Shown in pieces: positions 26,930-34,657 of a stretch of DNA of 64,000 nucleotides. The translations under genes were made by a program, and so were the position numbers. This DNA comes from Bdellovibrionales bacterium RIFOXYD12_FULL_39_22 (lineage in GTDB: Bacteria > Bdellovibrionota > Bacteriovoracia > Bacteriovoracales > Bacteriovoracaceae). The stretch's first letter is position 1, and every line of letters starts with the position of its first letter. Location: NCBI GenBank assembly GCA_001770205.1, contig MEQL01000039.1, positions 198,787 to 262,786 on the forward strand, given 5' to 3'. The notes under the pieces were generated by a model. The model was given only the letters and a program-made list of their open reading frames with translations, was not told the DNA's origin and did not search any database.

Positions 26930-27683
26930 TATCATTTTCACCTTCACTGTCTGATTCATGTGACCATTCAAAAACATCTTCCAGACGGCCTTTATTGCGC
27001 ATGAAATAATAAAGCGAACCAACAGTATAGATATTTATAAAAACAAAAATTGCATATTCATAAGAAGTATAGAGAACGCTAAAAAGGATAAAAATAGAAA
27101 AAAGTAGAGTTTTTTTATGCCGACTCAGCCATTCAGATTTTTTAAAAGAGTAAAACCAAATATTAGAGATCATAAGTAGAGAATAGGCCAAAATATAGAG
27201 AAAAATAGCAGGGGTAAAGTCGTTGATAATTTCAAACTCCTCCGCAAAAAGGACTAGTCCAATCATGGCCATGGCTCCACCTGGAATAGGAAGGCCTTGA
27301 AAAAAAGAGGGATTGATTTTTTTTATATTGGCATTGAAGCGTGCCAAGCGAAGGGCCCCACAGAGCAGATAGATAAAAGCAACAACCAGTCCAGGCCTTC
27401 CCAAATTTATTAAAAATTTTTGATATACCAGCATGGCCGGAGCAACTCCGAAGGATATGACATCACTTAAAGAATCAAATTGTTCTCCAAAAGGAGATTG
27501 TGTTCCTGTAAGTCTAGCAATTCGCCCATCAACTGAATCAAAAAGCGCCCCTAAAAGTAAAATTAAGGCCGCTTGCTCAAACTTATATTGAAAAGAGTAA
27601 ATTACGCTAGCAAAACCGCAAGCAATGTTAAGCGCAGTAAAAGTGTTGGGCAAAAAAAATGCCAGTTTTTTAGGATCGAACAT
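26907..27683 (-). CDS. pssA: CDP-diacylglycerol--serine O-phosphatidyltransferase
   Basis: 258 residues with about seven membrane helices. It makes phosphatidylserine from CDP-diacylglycerol and serine. The CDP-alcohol phosphotransferase signature is complete: DGRIARLTG, then G-E-Q-F-D-S-L-S-D (D-G-x2-A-R-x8-G-x3-D-x3-D, about 50-72). CdsA, the source of its substrate, is encoded at 29976-30827, and Psd, which uses its product, at 435-1319. The C-terminus is an acidic tail. Confidence 0.94.
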   Translation of the reverse strand: MFDPKKLAFFLPNTFTALNIACGFASVIYSFQYKFEQAALILLLGALFDSVDGRIARLTGTQSPFGEQFDSLSDVISFGVAPAMLVYQKFLINLGRPGLVVAFIYLLCGALRLARFNANIKKINPSFFQGLPIPGGAMAMIGLVLFAEEFEIINDFTPAIFLYILAYSLLMISNIWFYSFKKSEWLSRHKKTLLFSIFILFSVLYTSYEYAIFVFINIYTVGSLYYFMRNKGRLEDVFEWSHESDSEGENDNVVESQK

Positions 27684-27694
27684 ACTGTTAAATA

Positions 27695-28351
27695 TTATGG
27701 CATAAGAGCTGTCTTTGCGACAGAAAATTCTTTTGCCAGAGAACGAAAGTAATACGGAGGATGACGCATCTGTTTTGCAACAACAGCGCCAAAGATTTCA
27801 GCTGGAAAATCAAAAATAAGCTTTGAAGAATCAAGCAGGGTATATGCTGGCAGGCCTGGTAGTTCTGCCGGGTTATTAGCGTAAAGTTCATGGCCTTCTG
27901 CTAGAAGAGCATTAATTCGATCACTATAATCATCTTTAGAAAATAGTTCGCGGACAAATACTCCAGCTTGATCTTGGTAGTAGATAAAAATTTCGCCTTT
28001 AAATGCCAACGCTAACCAGGCCATTTTGCAATTTTCTTTTTTTACCATCCACGGAACCTCAAAGTGGTAAAAAGAATAAGTATTCCATTTTTGCCATTCA
28101 CAGATCTGAGCAATACCTTCTGCCACTCTAATTCCAGTGTACGAACCGGGGCCGGCAGTTACAATCAAAGAATCAATTTGTGCAAGATTAACTTTATTTT
28201 TTTTCACCATTTTGTATATGAGAGCATGGATTTTGCGAGAAGATTTTTTTTCCTCAAGAGAAAGATAGTCTATCCATTTAAATTGCGCATCAAGCAGGCC
28301 GATTGTTAAAGAATTACTTGTATCAATGTACAGTGAGGGAATTGTTTCCAT
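27695..28351 (-). CDS. tsaB: tRNA threonylcarbamoyladenosine biosynthesis protein TsaB
   Basis: 218 residues from the ATG at 28351. A TTG at 28357, overlapping the rseP stop as TTGA, would add two residues and suggests coupled translation. TsaB is the non-catalytic partner of TsaD in making t6A37. The ASKHA-fold start SLYIDTSNSLTIGLLD and the TAGPGSYTGIRVAEGIAQ motif (about 63-80) are typical. The C-terminal half is divergent, as usual. Confidence 0.9.
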   Translation of the reverse strand: METIPSLYIDTSNSLTIGLLDAQFKWIDYLSLEEKKSSRKIHALIYKMVKKNKVNLAQIDSLIVTAGPGSYTGIRVAEGIAQICEWQKWNTYSFYHFEVPWMVKKENCKMAWLALAFKGEIFIYYQDQAGVFVRELFSKDDYSDRINALLAEGHELYANNPAELPGLPAYTLLDSSKLIFDFPAEIFGAVVAKQMRHPPYYFRSLAKEFSVAKTALMP

Positions 28352-28353
28352 TT

Positions 28354-29937
28354 TCAATTAAACAGATTGGCGAAAAATTTGAGCTGACTTAAATCATTAT
28401 AAAAAACTACAACCATTAAAAGCAGAAGTAGTGACAGGCCAAATTGTTGGGCCATCTCCATTGTCCGCTTAGAAAGAGGTGAGCGTTTTATTAACTCGAT
28501 GGTGATAAACATCAAGTGGCCGCCATCTAACACCGGAATAGGGAAGAGATTAATAATTCCCAAATTTACAGACATCATGGCCATTATGCGAAAAAAGTAG
28601 GTCAAACTGAAATTAAAAGAATTGGCCGCGACGCTGCTTATGGCGATTGGCCCCCCCACATTCTTCATAGAAATATTACCACTAATTAGTTCAACGACGA
28701 AGGTTATTGTTTTTCCAATTTCATTTACTGTCATCATTGCTGCTTGGATCACGGAGTTGAAAAATCCTTTAGATTCTGTTTGCATCATACCTGATGCCAC
28801 AAAGCTTATCGTACTTTCAATACCAATAATTTTAACTATACGGCCGTCCTGTTTCTGGGTAGTAGGAGTGACTTGATAAACGGCCTTTTGTCCCTTGTGT
28901 AATACACCTATTGAAACTGCTTCTTTGGTGCTTTCTTGCAGCGTGCTACGCAAATCTTCAAAGCTGGCCAACATTTTTCCATCTATTTCGACAATAATAT
29001 CTCCAGCGACAACACCTGCGACTTCGGCCGGAGAGTTTGCCCTAACGGCCTTAACTAACAGATCGGCGGGATAAAGGCCCATGCTATATATCAACGGTAA
29101 TCCGTTGTGTTCAGAAATTTCTAACTCGGCAAATTTTTTCACCTTGGATTTTTTTTGGTCGGCATATTCAGATAAATCACTCGACAGATAATGAATATAA
29201 AGACGCTGAGGATGTTCTGAGACAATTATTTCGGGTAAGGAAACTTGCCAATCCATTTCTTCAGAATGTGTAGAAACACCAAAATACTTACCATTGCTAT
29301 CAACCAAAATAGGAGAAACCAATGGACGAAGATATTTTAACAGTTCATCAAAAAATGCTTTTGCATTCATTCCAATGGGAAGTTCGATTTTTTTATTCTT
29401 CCGTCGAACTGTAATCTTTTTTAAACTCTCTTTTTCTAACGGCACAATATCTGTTGGCCCGGAGATTATCACATCGTTAATGCTGATTAACACATCACCA
29501 GTCCTAATCCCCATCTTGTATACTGCCGCATCACGTTTAATTTCGCCAATGCGAATTTCGGGAAGTTTTTCACCACTCATCAGTAATGAGAAGAAAAGAG
29601 CAAAGGCCAAAATAAAATTGGCAATGGGGCCGGCGGAGACAATACAAAACTTAGGCCATTTTGCTTGGTGTACAAAGCTAAAGTGACGCTCACTTTCTGG
29701 AATGCTCTCCTTCGCAAAGGGGTCATCTCCAAACATCTTCACATATCCACCCAACGGAATTAGTGAAAACGCATATTCAGTAAATCCTTTTTTAAATTTA
29801 AAAAGTTTGGGCCCAAAGCCAATAGAAAAAACTTCTACTCGGACACCAAAAAATCTGGCCATAAGAAAATGGCCAAGTTCATGAAAAAAAACTAGTGGAC
29901 TTAAAAATAAAATGAAGGTTCCAATCTGACTTAGCAT
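28354..29937 (-). CDS. rseP: Site-2 membrane metalloprotease RseP
   Basis: 527 residues, about 75 longer than E. coli RseP. The zinc site HELGH lies in helix 1 (FHELGHFLMARFFGVRVE, about 19-36), and the LDGG-type Asp ligand in PIPVLDGGHL (about 468-477). Two PDZ domains sit in the periplasm (about 125-190 and 290-365). The extra length is a non-PDZ stretch between them (about 190-285). RseP cleaves anti-sigma factors and remnant signal peptides. It is in the classic uppS-cdsA-rseP order. Confidence 0.94.
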   Translation of the reverse strand: MLSQIGTFILFLSPLVFFHELGHFLMARFFGVRVEVFSIGFGPKLFKFKKGFTEYAFSLIPLGGYVKMFGDDPFAKESIPESERHFSFVHQAKWPKFCIVSAGPIANFILAFALFFSLLMSGEKLPEIRIGEIKRDAAVYKMGIRTGDVLISINDVIISGPTDIVPLEKESLKKITVRRKNKKIELPIGMNAKAFFDELLKYLRPLVSPILVDSNGKYFGVSTHSEEMDWQVSLPEIIVSEHPQRLYIHYLSSDLSEYADQKKSKVKKFAELEISEHNGLPLIYSMGLYPADLLVKAVRANSPAEVAGVVAGDIIVEIDGKMLASFEDLRSTLQESTKEAVSIGVLHKGQKAVYQVTPTTQKQDGRIVKIIGIESTISFVASGMMQTESKGFFNSVIQAAMMTVNEIGKTITFVVELISGNISMKNVGGPIAISSVAANSFNFSLTYFFRIMAMMSVNLGIINLFPIPVLDGGHLMFITIELIKRSPLSKRTMEMAQQFGLSLLLLLMVVVFYNDLSQLKFFANLFN

Positions 29938-29975
29938 AATGTAATCAACTCCTATGAAGAGTTGATTTTAGTCGA

Positions 29976-30827
29976 CTAGAAGAGGTATTGTAAACCAAAC
30001 AGATAAAATGGAGTAAGAAATATTAGCCCATCAATTCGGTCGTATAATCCACCATGTCCTGGGATAAGGTTCGAGCTATCTTTAATCCCATGAGTCCTTT
30101 TCATTTTTGATTGAACCAGATCACCAATTTGTGAAATAATTGGAGCAATTAACAGAAGTAGAACACGATGTGGCAGAATATTTATATCGAGATAATAAAA
30201 TATATAAAAAGAAGATAGGGCCGCAGAAATAATGGCACCACCAATAAGTCCCTCTACTGTTTTCTTCGGACTTATTTTCTCCCACAATTTATGTTTCCCA
30301 AAATTAATTCCTGCAAACCAAGCACCGCTATCCATTCCAAAATTTATAATAAAAAGCGGGGCAATTACATATAGTACTAGAATTCCCAAAGTAGCAGTTT
30401 GTCCAATGATGCTATAGGCCAACTTCCAAAGCGGAAAAAGAGGAACTAAAACAAGCAAAATGAAAAACTCTGGGACTTTTTGTAGAAAAGAATTAATCAT
30501 GGCCCCGGCGTTATCACTAAAAAGATAAATACCCATGGCCATATTGATTATAACCCCGATAACTGGCAAAAAATTATTCATGCTATTAAACCGTGGCCCA
30601 AGCAAGACTGTGCCCGCTAATAAGACAATCAAGAGAGCTTGGGCACTATAATATCGCAAGTTTTTCCTAGAAATTTTTTGAAAATTAGTTAGAAATTCAT
30701 CGTTTAAAATGACAACCGTAAAGAAAATTAAAAGGGCAAAGGCAATAGGGCCGGCGTAAAAAATAATGCCGACAAGCGCAATCATCACGAGTGCCGAGAC
30801 AATTCGTATTACAGTATTTTTTTGCAT
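29976..30827 (-). CDS. cdsA: Phosphatidate cytidylyltransferase
   Basis: 283 residues with about eight membrane helices. It makes CDP-diacylglycerol from phosphatidic acid and CTP. The family signature near the C-terminus is intact: KMKRTHGIKDSSNLIPGHGG then LYDRIDG (about 240-267, with Lys-Asp and His-Gly-Gly-x-x-Asp-Arg). It stands 10 bases after uppS and 38 before rseP, all one strand. Confidence 0.95.
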   Translation of the reverse strand: MQKNTVIRIVSALVMIALVGIIFYAGPIAFALLIFFTVVILNDEFLTNFQKISRKNLRYYSAQALLIVLLAGTVLLGPRFNSMNNFLPVIGVIINMAMGIYLFSDNAGAMINSFLQKVPEFFILLVLVPLFPLWKLAYSIIGQTATLGILVLYVIAPLFIINFGMDSGAWFAGINFGKHKLWEKISPKKTVEGLIGGAIISAALSSFYIFYYLDINILPHRVLLLLIAPIISQIGDLVQSKMKRTHGIKDSSNLIPGHGGLYDRIDGLIFLTPFYLFGLQYLF

Positions 30828-30837
30828 AAAAAATGGC

Positions 30838-31635
30838 CTATTTTATTCCGACTGTTTGAATAAGTTCTAAATTCCTTTTAGCAATTTTGGTACTCTGTTC
30901 AAGGCCTTCGCAAACAGAAACTGTTCCGAAGCGACGATTACGCCGAGAAGCCGCTTCAACAATTTGTTTAAACTCACCACTAGTAAAGTCTGGCCACTTA
31001 GTGGGGGTAAAATAAAGTTCCGCATAGGCCAGCTGCCAAAGTAAGAAATTGGAAATTCTCTGATCTCCTCCTGTTCGAATGAGCAGATCAACATCGCCTA
31101 AATCTGGTGACATCAAGTTATTTGCAATCTCTTCTTCGGTTAATTCAGAAAAATTCTGGGCGGCAATTTTCTTTTTCAAGGCCCGATTGACTGCAGAGAC
31201 AATTTCAAAACGGCCACCATAGCCAAAAGCAAAAGTCAGCTTTAAACGAGAGAACTTGGAAGTTGTCGCTTCAAGATCTGCAATGATTTTTTTGGTCTCC
31301 TCGGGCAACTTGGAGATATCACCTATAACGCTAAAACGAATTTCATTTTTTATTATTCTCGTTCGCTCATCTAAAATAAATTTTTTAAGCAAAGCAAAAA
31401 GGACTTTTATTTCGGCCAATGGCCGGCCCCAATTTTCGGTAGAAAAAGCAAATAAGGTTAATGCGGAAATATTCTGTGCTATGGCCTCTTGTACTACCGA
31501 GGAAACAATTCTTGCTCCTCGCACATGGCCGAAGACGCGCGAATGAGACCGTCCTTGTGCCCAGCGCCCGTTGCCATCCATAATAATAGCAACATGCTTT
31601 AATTTACTACTGCTGTTTTTTGCTATATTTCCCAT
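30838..31635 (-). CDS. uppS: Undecaprenyl diphosphate synthase (isoprenyl transferase)
   Basis: 265 residues from the ATG at 31635; a TTG at 31641 would add two. It condenses isopentenyl diphosphate onto farnesyl diphosphate to give the C55 carrier that MraY and FtsW depend on. Signature motifs: HVAIIMDGNGRWA (about 15-27, Asp/Gly/Arg of the diphosphate site), LTLFAFSTENWGRP, and LLIRTGGDQRISNFLLWQLAYAEL, split as DLLIRTGGDQRISNF and WQLAYAE. Confidence 0.95.
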   Translation of the reverse strand: MGNIAKNSSSKLKHVAIIMDGNGRWAQGRSHSRVFGHVRGARIVSSVVQEAIAQNISALTLFAFSTENWGRPLAEIKVLFALLKKFILDERTRIIKNEIRFSVIGDISKLPEETKKIIADLEATTSKFSRLKLTFAFGYGGRFEIVSAVNRALKKKIAAQNFSELTEEEIANNLMSPDLGDVDLLIRTGGDQRISNFLLWQLAYAELYFTPTKWPDFTSGEFKQIVEAASRRNRRFGTVSVCEGLEQSTKIAKRNLELIQTVGIK

Positions 31636-31649
31636 CGTCAACTTTAAAA

Positions 31650-32207
31650 TTAAACCGTCATTAATTCATGCTCTTTATTTGAAATTATCTTATCAATTTC
31701 TTTAATATGCTCATCGGTAATTTTCTGAATATCCGCTTGGAATTTCTTCGAGTCATCTTCAGAAATAGTTTTTGCCTTCTCTGCTTTTTTTACGACTTCA
31801 TTTTGATCACGTCGAGAATTTCTTATGGCAACTTTAGAATCCTCACCCATTTTTTTAATTTGTTTAACCTGGTCTTTTCTTTTTTCCTCTGTGAGTGCCG
31901 GAAACGGTATGCGAATTAAATTACCATCATTGGCAGGAGTGACGCCAAGATTCGCCCCCAAAATGGCCTTTTCGATGGCATTGATCATAGTTTTGTCGAA
32001 AGGTTGAATCTGTAACAATCGGGCCTCTGGAGTACTTACTTGTCCAACTTGTTTTAGTGGTGATGGTGTTCCGTAGTAATCAACCATCAGACCATCTAAA
32101 ATGGCCGGAGACGCTCTTCCGGTTCTGATTTTAGTTAACTGGTGCTTCAATCCATCAGAGACTTTTTTCATTGAATCATTTAATTCTTTTTTTATTCTAT
32201 CCATCAT
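31650..32207 (-). CDS. frr: Ribosome recycling factor
   Basis: 185 residues from the ATG at 32207, nine bases after GGAGG; an upstream TTG would place the ribosome site inside the gene. Together with EF-G it splits post-termination ribosomes. The long helical arm and the LTKIRTGRASPAILDGLMV and VDYYGTPSPLKQV segments are typical, and the C-terminal helix ends the protein. It follows pyrH as in most bacteria. Confidence 0.96.
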   Translation of the reverse strand: MMDRIKKELNDSMKKVSDGLKHQLTKIRTGRASPAILDGLMVDYYGTPSPLKQVGQVSTPEARLLQIQPFDKTMINAIEKAILGANLGVTPANDGNLIRIPFPALTEEKRKDQVKQIKKMGEDSKVAIRNSRRDQNEVVKKAEKAKTISEDDSKKFQADIQKITDEHIKEIDKIISNKEHELMTV

Positions 32208-32232
32208 AAAAATCAACCTCCAAACCTTTCAG

Positions 32233-32940
32233 TTATTTGGTAACCAAAGTTCCTATTTTGTTTCCTTGAACAACTTTTTTAATATTGCCTGACTGGAAAA
32301 CGTTAAAAACAATAATATCCAATTTGTTCTCCATGCAAAGACTAATGGCCGTTGCATCCATCACTTTGATATTTTGATTTAAAACATCCATGTAGGTCAA
32401 TTTATCATACTTAACCGCATGAGGATGTGTCATTGGATCATGATCATAAACACCATCAACTTTAGTGGCCTTCAAGATCACCTCGGCATCAATTTCGTTG
32501 GCCCGTAAGGCGGCAGCAGTATCGGTGGAAAAATAGGGATTTCCCGTTCCACCCGCAAAAATTAGTACTCTTTTCTTTTCCAAATGGCGCATGGCACGTC
32601 GCCTAATGTATGGCTCTACCATACTATTCATCTCCACTGCCGACATAACACGCGTTTTAATACCCAAACGCTCTACCGAGTCTTGTAGTGCCAAACAGTT
32701 AATTATAGTTGCCAACATTCCCATATGATCAGAGGTAGTGCGATTCATTCCTTTTGAAGCACCAGCAATTCCGCGGTGAATATTTCCACCACCAATCACC
32801 ACACCAACCTCTACTCCTAAATCGGCCACGCTTTTAATTTCTTCTGAGAAGGTACGAATGGTTTCTGAGCAAATTCCAAAACCCTGCTTGCCAGAGAGAG
32901 CTTCTCCTGAAAGTTTTAGTAAAACTCGTTTATACGCCAT
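32233..32940 (-). CDS. pyrH: UMP kinase
   Basis: 235 residues from the ATG at 32940, with AGGAGA just upstream; the frame extends further back, through a terminator-like hairpin, without family similarity. It phosphorylates UMP to UDP. Motifs are [11 protein letters not shown] (4-14, Lys and Gly of the phosphate loop), [27 protein letters not shown], and [19 protein letters not shown]. Hexameric and allosteric in the family. Confidence 0.96.
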   Translation of the reverse strand: MAYKRVLLKLSGEALSGKQGFGICSETIRTFSEEIKSVADLGVEVGVVIGGGNIHRGIAGASKGMNRTTSDHMGMLATIINCLALQDSVERLGIKTRVMSAVEMNSMVEPYIRRRAMRHLEKKRVLIFAGGTGNPYFSTDTAAALRANEIDAEVILKATKVDGVYDHDPMTHPHAVKYDKLTYMDVLNQNIKVMDATAISLCMENKLDIIVFNVFQSGNIKKVVQGNKIGTLVTK

Positions 32941-32957
32941 CGCAATCTCCTTCGAAC

Positions 32958-32982
32958 AAAAAGGGGACCGAAGTCCCCTTTT
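32958..32982 (-). terminator. Strong UUCG-capped terminator between tsf and pyrH
   Basis: On the - strand the 10-base-pair stem AAAAGGGGAC / GTCCCCTTTT is capped by UUCG closed by C-G, the most stable tetraloop class, and is followed by a T-run. It sits between the tsf stop (33003) and the pyrH ribosome site, only about 18 bases before the pyrH ATG. It should stop or attenuate transcription from rpsB-tsf into pyrH. Confidence 0.8.
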
Positions 32983-33002
32983 GCAGTATCCTGGCAATTT
33001 CG

Positions 33003-33662
33003 TTAGCCATGTTTTTGTGACATTTTTGCAACTTCCTCTGCCAAATTATCTTTGCGCTTTTCTATTCCCTCGCCTAGGTTGTATTTAACAAAACGGCGAA
33101 TGGAAATTTTCTCCCCTAGCTTTAAAGTTAAATCATTAACAAGATCATTAATTTTTAGATCAGGATTTTTCACAAAATTTTGCTCAAGCAAACAAACTTC
33201 CTGAGCTAACTTTGCCAGTTTTCCCTGTACGATTTTAGGAATCATATTATCTGGCTTGCCTTGCTCTTTTAATTGAGCAGCATAAATTTCTGCTTCCTTA
33301 TTTTTGTATCCCTCATCGATGTCGTCTTTATGAATAAACTTGGGATCAGCGGCCGCAACATGCATTGCTACGTCCCGAACAAAGGTACGGAAGTTTTCAT
33401 TTTTTGCCACAAAATCAGTCTCACAGTTTACTTCCACCATGACTCCAATTTTTCCATTATGAATATAAGAATCAATATACCCTTCCGCTGCAATACGAAC
33501 TTGCTTTTTCTGAGAATCAGCAAGGCCTTTTTTGCGTAAATAATCAATAGCAGCATCCATGTTACCATTACTCTCTGAAAGAGCTTTTTTACAATCCATC
33601 ATTCCTGCGCCAGTTTTTTCACGAAGCGCTTTAACATCGTTAGCACTAATATTGTTACTCAT
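33003..33662 (-). CDS. tsf: Elongation factor Ts
   Basis: 219 residues from the ATG at 33662 (ribosome site GAGGAG); longer starts extend into the rpsB spacer. EF-Ts recycles EF-Tu-GDP. The signature [16 protein letters not shown] (about 12-27) and the core strand [16 protein letters not shown] are intact. It is shorter than the E. coli protein (283 residues) and has a single core repeat, as in many bacteria. It partners with EF-Tu encoded at 38146-39339. Confidence 0.96.
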   Translation of the reverse strand: MSNNISANDVKALREKTGAGMMDCKKALSESNGNMDAAIDYLRKKGLADSQKKQVRIAAEGYIDSYIHNGKIGVMVEVNCETDFVAKNENFRTFVRDVAMHVAAADPKFIHKDDIDEGYKNKEAEIYAAQLKEQGKPDNMIPKIVQGKLAKLAQEVCLLEQNFVKNPDLKINDLVNDLTLKLGEKISIRRFVKYNLGEGIEKRKDNLAEEVAKMSQKHG

Positions 33663-33707
33663 TGATAAACTCCTCTGTCTTTTTACGTATTGACTCACTT
33701 ACCAGTA

Positions 33708-34511
33708 CTATGCTTCTTCGGGTACAGCACCCTCTTCTAGCAAATCGATATCTGCTTCGTATTTTGCCAAAATTTCGCTTTCTAGTGATAGGTCACGATC
33801 TGGATCATCTGTTTTAGCGCGAGTTGCCTTAGAGGTTCCCTCGGATACTGATTGTGCAAAATATTCTGCAAACAACGTGATTGATTTGATCGCATCGTCA
33901 TTACCAGGAACAACATAGCTAATACCCGTTGGATCACAGTTGGTATCTGTAACGGCGATAACTGGTATTTTTAATGTTTCTGCTTCAGTGATAACAATTC
34001 TTTCAGCGTTAGGATCAACTAAGAAAATGGCACCTGGCAATTTTCTCATGTTTTTTATACCACCAAGATTCTTCTCTAGTTTCTCAATATCCTTTTCAAT
34101 TTTGGCGCGTTCTTTTTTTGTTAGTAATTCAAAATCACCAGTCTCTTTCATTTTTTCAACTTTGCGAAGCTTATCAACCGAAAGAGCAATTGTTTTAAAA
34201 TTGGTAAGCATTCCACCTAACCAACGATGAGTCACATGGAAGGCTCCGCACTGTTCTGCACATCGGCGAACAGTTTCAGACGCCTGACGCTTGGTTCCAA
34301 CAAATAGAACGGGCTTCCCCTCTTGACTTGTTTTTTTGATAAATTCGTAAGCACGTTTGGCCATGGGAATTGTTTGACCTAGATCAATGATGTAGATTCC
34401 ATTGCGCTCTCCATAGACATACTTCTTCATTTTAGGATTCCACTTATTGGTCTGATGGCCAAAGTGTGCCCCCGCTTCTAAAAGCTGTTTTAAGCTCAAA
34501 TCTGTAGACAT
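33708..34511 (-). CDS. rpsB: 30S ribosomal protein S2
   Basis: 267 residues. Typical motifs GAHFGHQTNKWNPKM (14-28), HRWLGGMLTNFKTI, and PVIAVTDTNCDP with PGNDDAI. About 30 acidic residues extend the C-terminus beyond the E. coli protein. S2 binds the head of the 30S subunit and needs S1-linked assembly. rpsB-tsf is the conserved pair, transcribed from the structured leader at 34512-34657. Confidence 0.97.
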   Translation of the reverse strand: MSTDLSLKQLLEAGAHFGHQTNKWNPKMKKYVYGERNGIYIIDLGQTIPMAKRAYEFIKKTSQEGKPVLFVGTKRQASETVRRCAEQCGAFHVTHRWLGGMLTNFKTIALSVDKLRKVEKMKETGDFELLTKKERAKIEKDIEKLEKNLGGIKNMRKLPGAIFLVDPNAERIVITEAETLKIPVIAVTDTNCDPTGISYVVPGNDDAIKSITLFAEYFAQSVSEGTSKATRAKTDDPDRDLSLESEILAKYEADIDLLEEGAVPEEA

Positions 34512-34657
34512 AAAAACTCCTCGACATGATGGTTAATCTGATCACCTATGGCAGCAAAAATGCTGACCACCAAGCTAGGTGATTGTTATTTGCCCACTAT
34601 TGGGCATTAAGTTGGTTTTACAGAAATAGCACAGTGAAGCAAAAGGAGCAAGTTGTT
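34512..34657 (-). promoter_or_regulatory. rpsB promoter and structured mRNA leader
   Basis: The 146 bases between ftsK and rpsB hold nested complementarity. An outer stem pairs 34541-34548 (ATCACCTA) with 34576-34583 (TAGGTGAT); inside it is a 5-base-pair hairpin CAGCA-AAAA-TGCTG (34552-34565). A separate hairpin TGCCCA-CTAT-TGGGCA lies at 34591-34606. Upstream on the - strand are TTGCTC, 17 bases, TATTTC (34651-34623), and an alternative TTGCTT, 16 bases, TAAAAC (34642-34615). Autoregulation of rpsB by S2 through its leader is known in other bacteria; whether this fold does it is inference. Confidence 0.5.
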
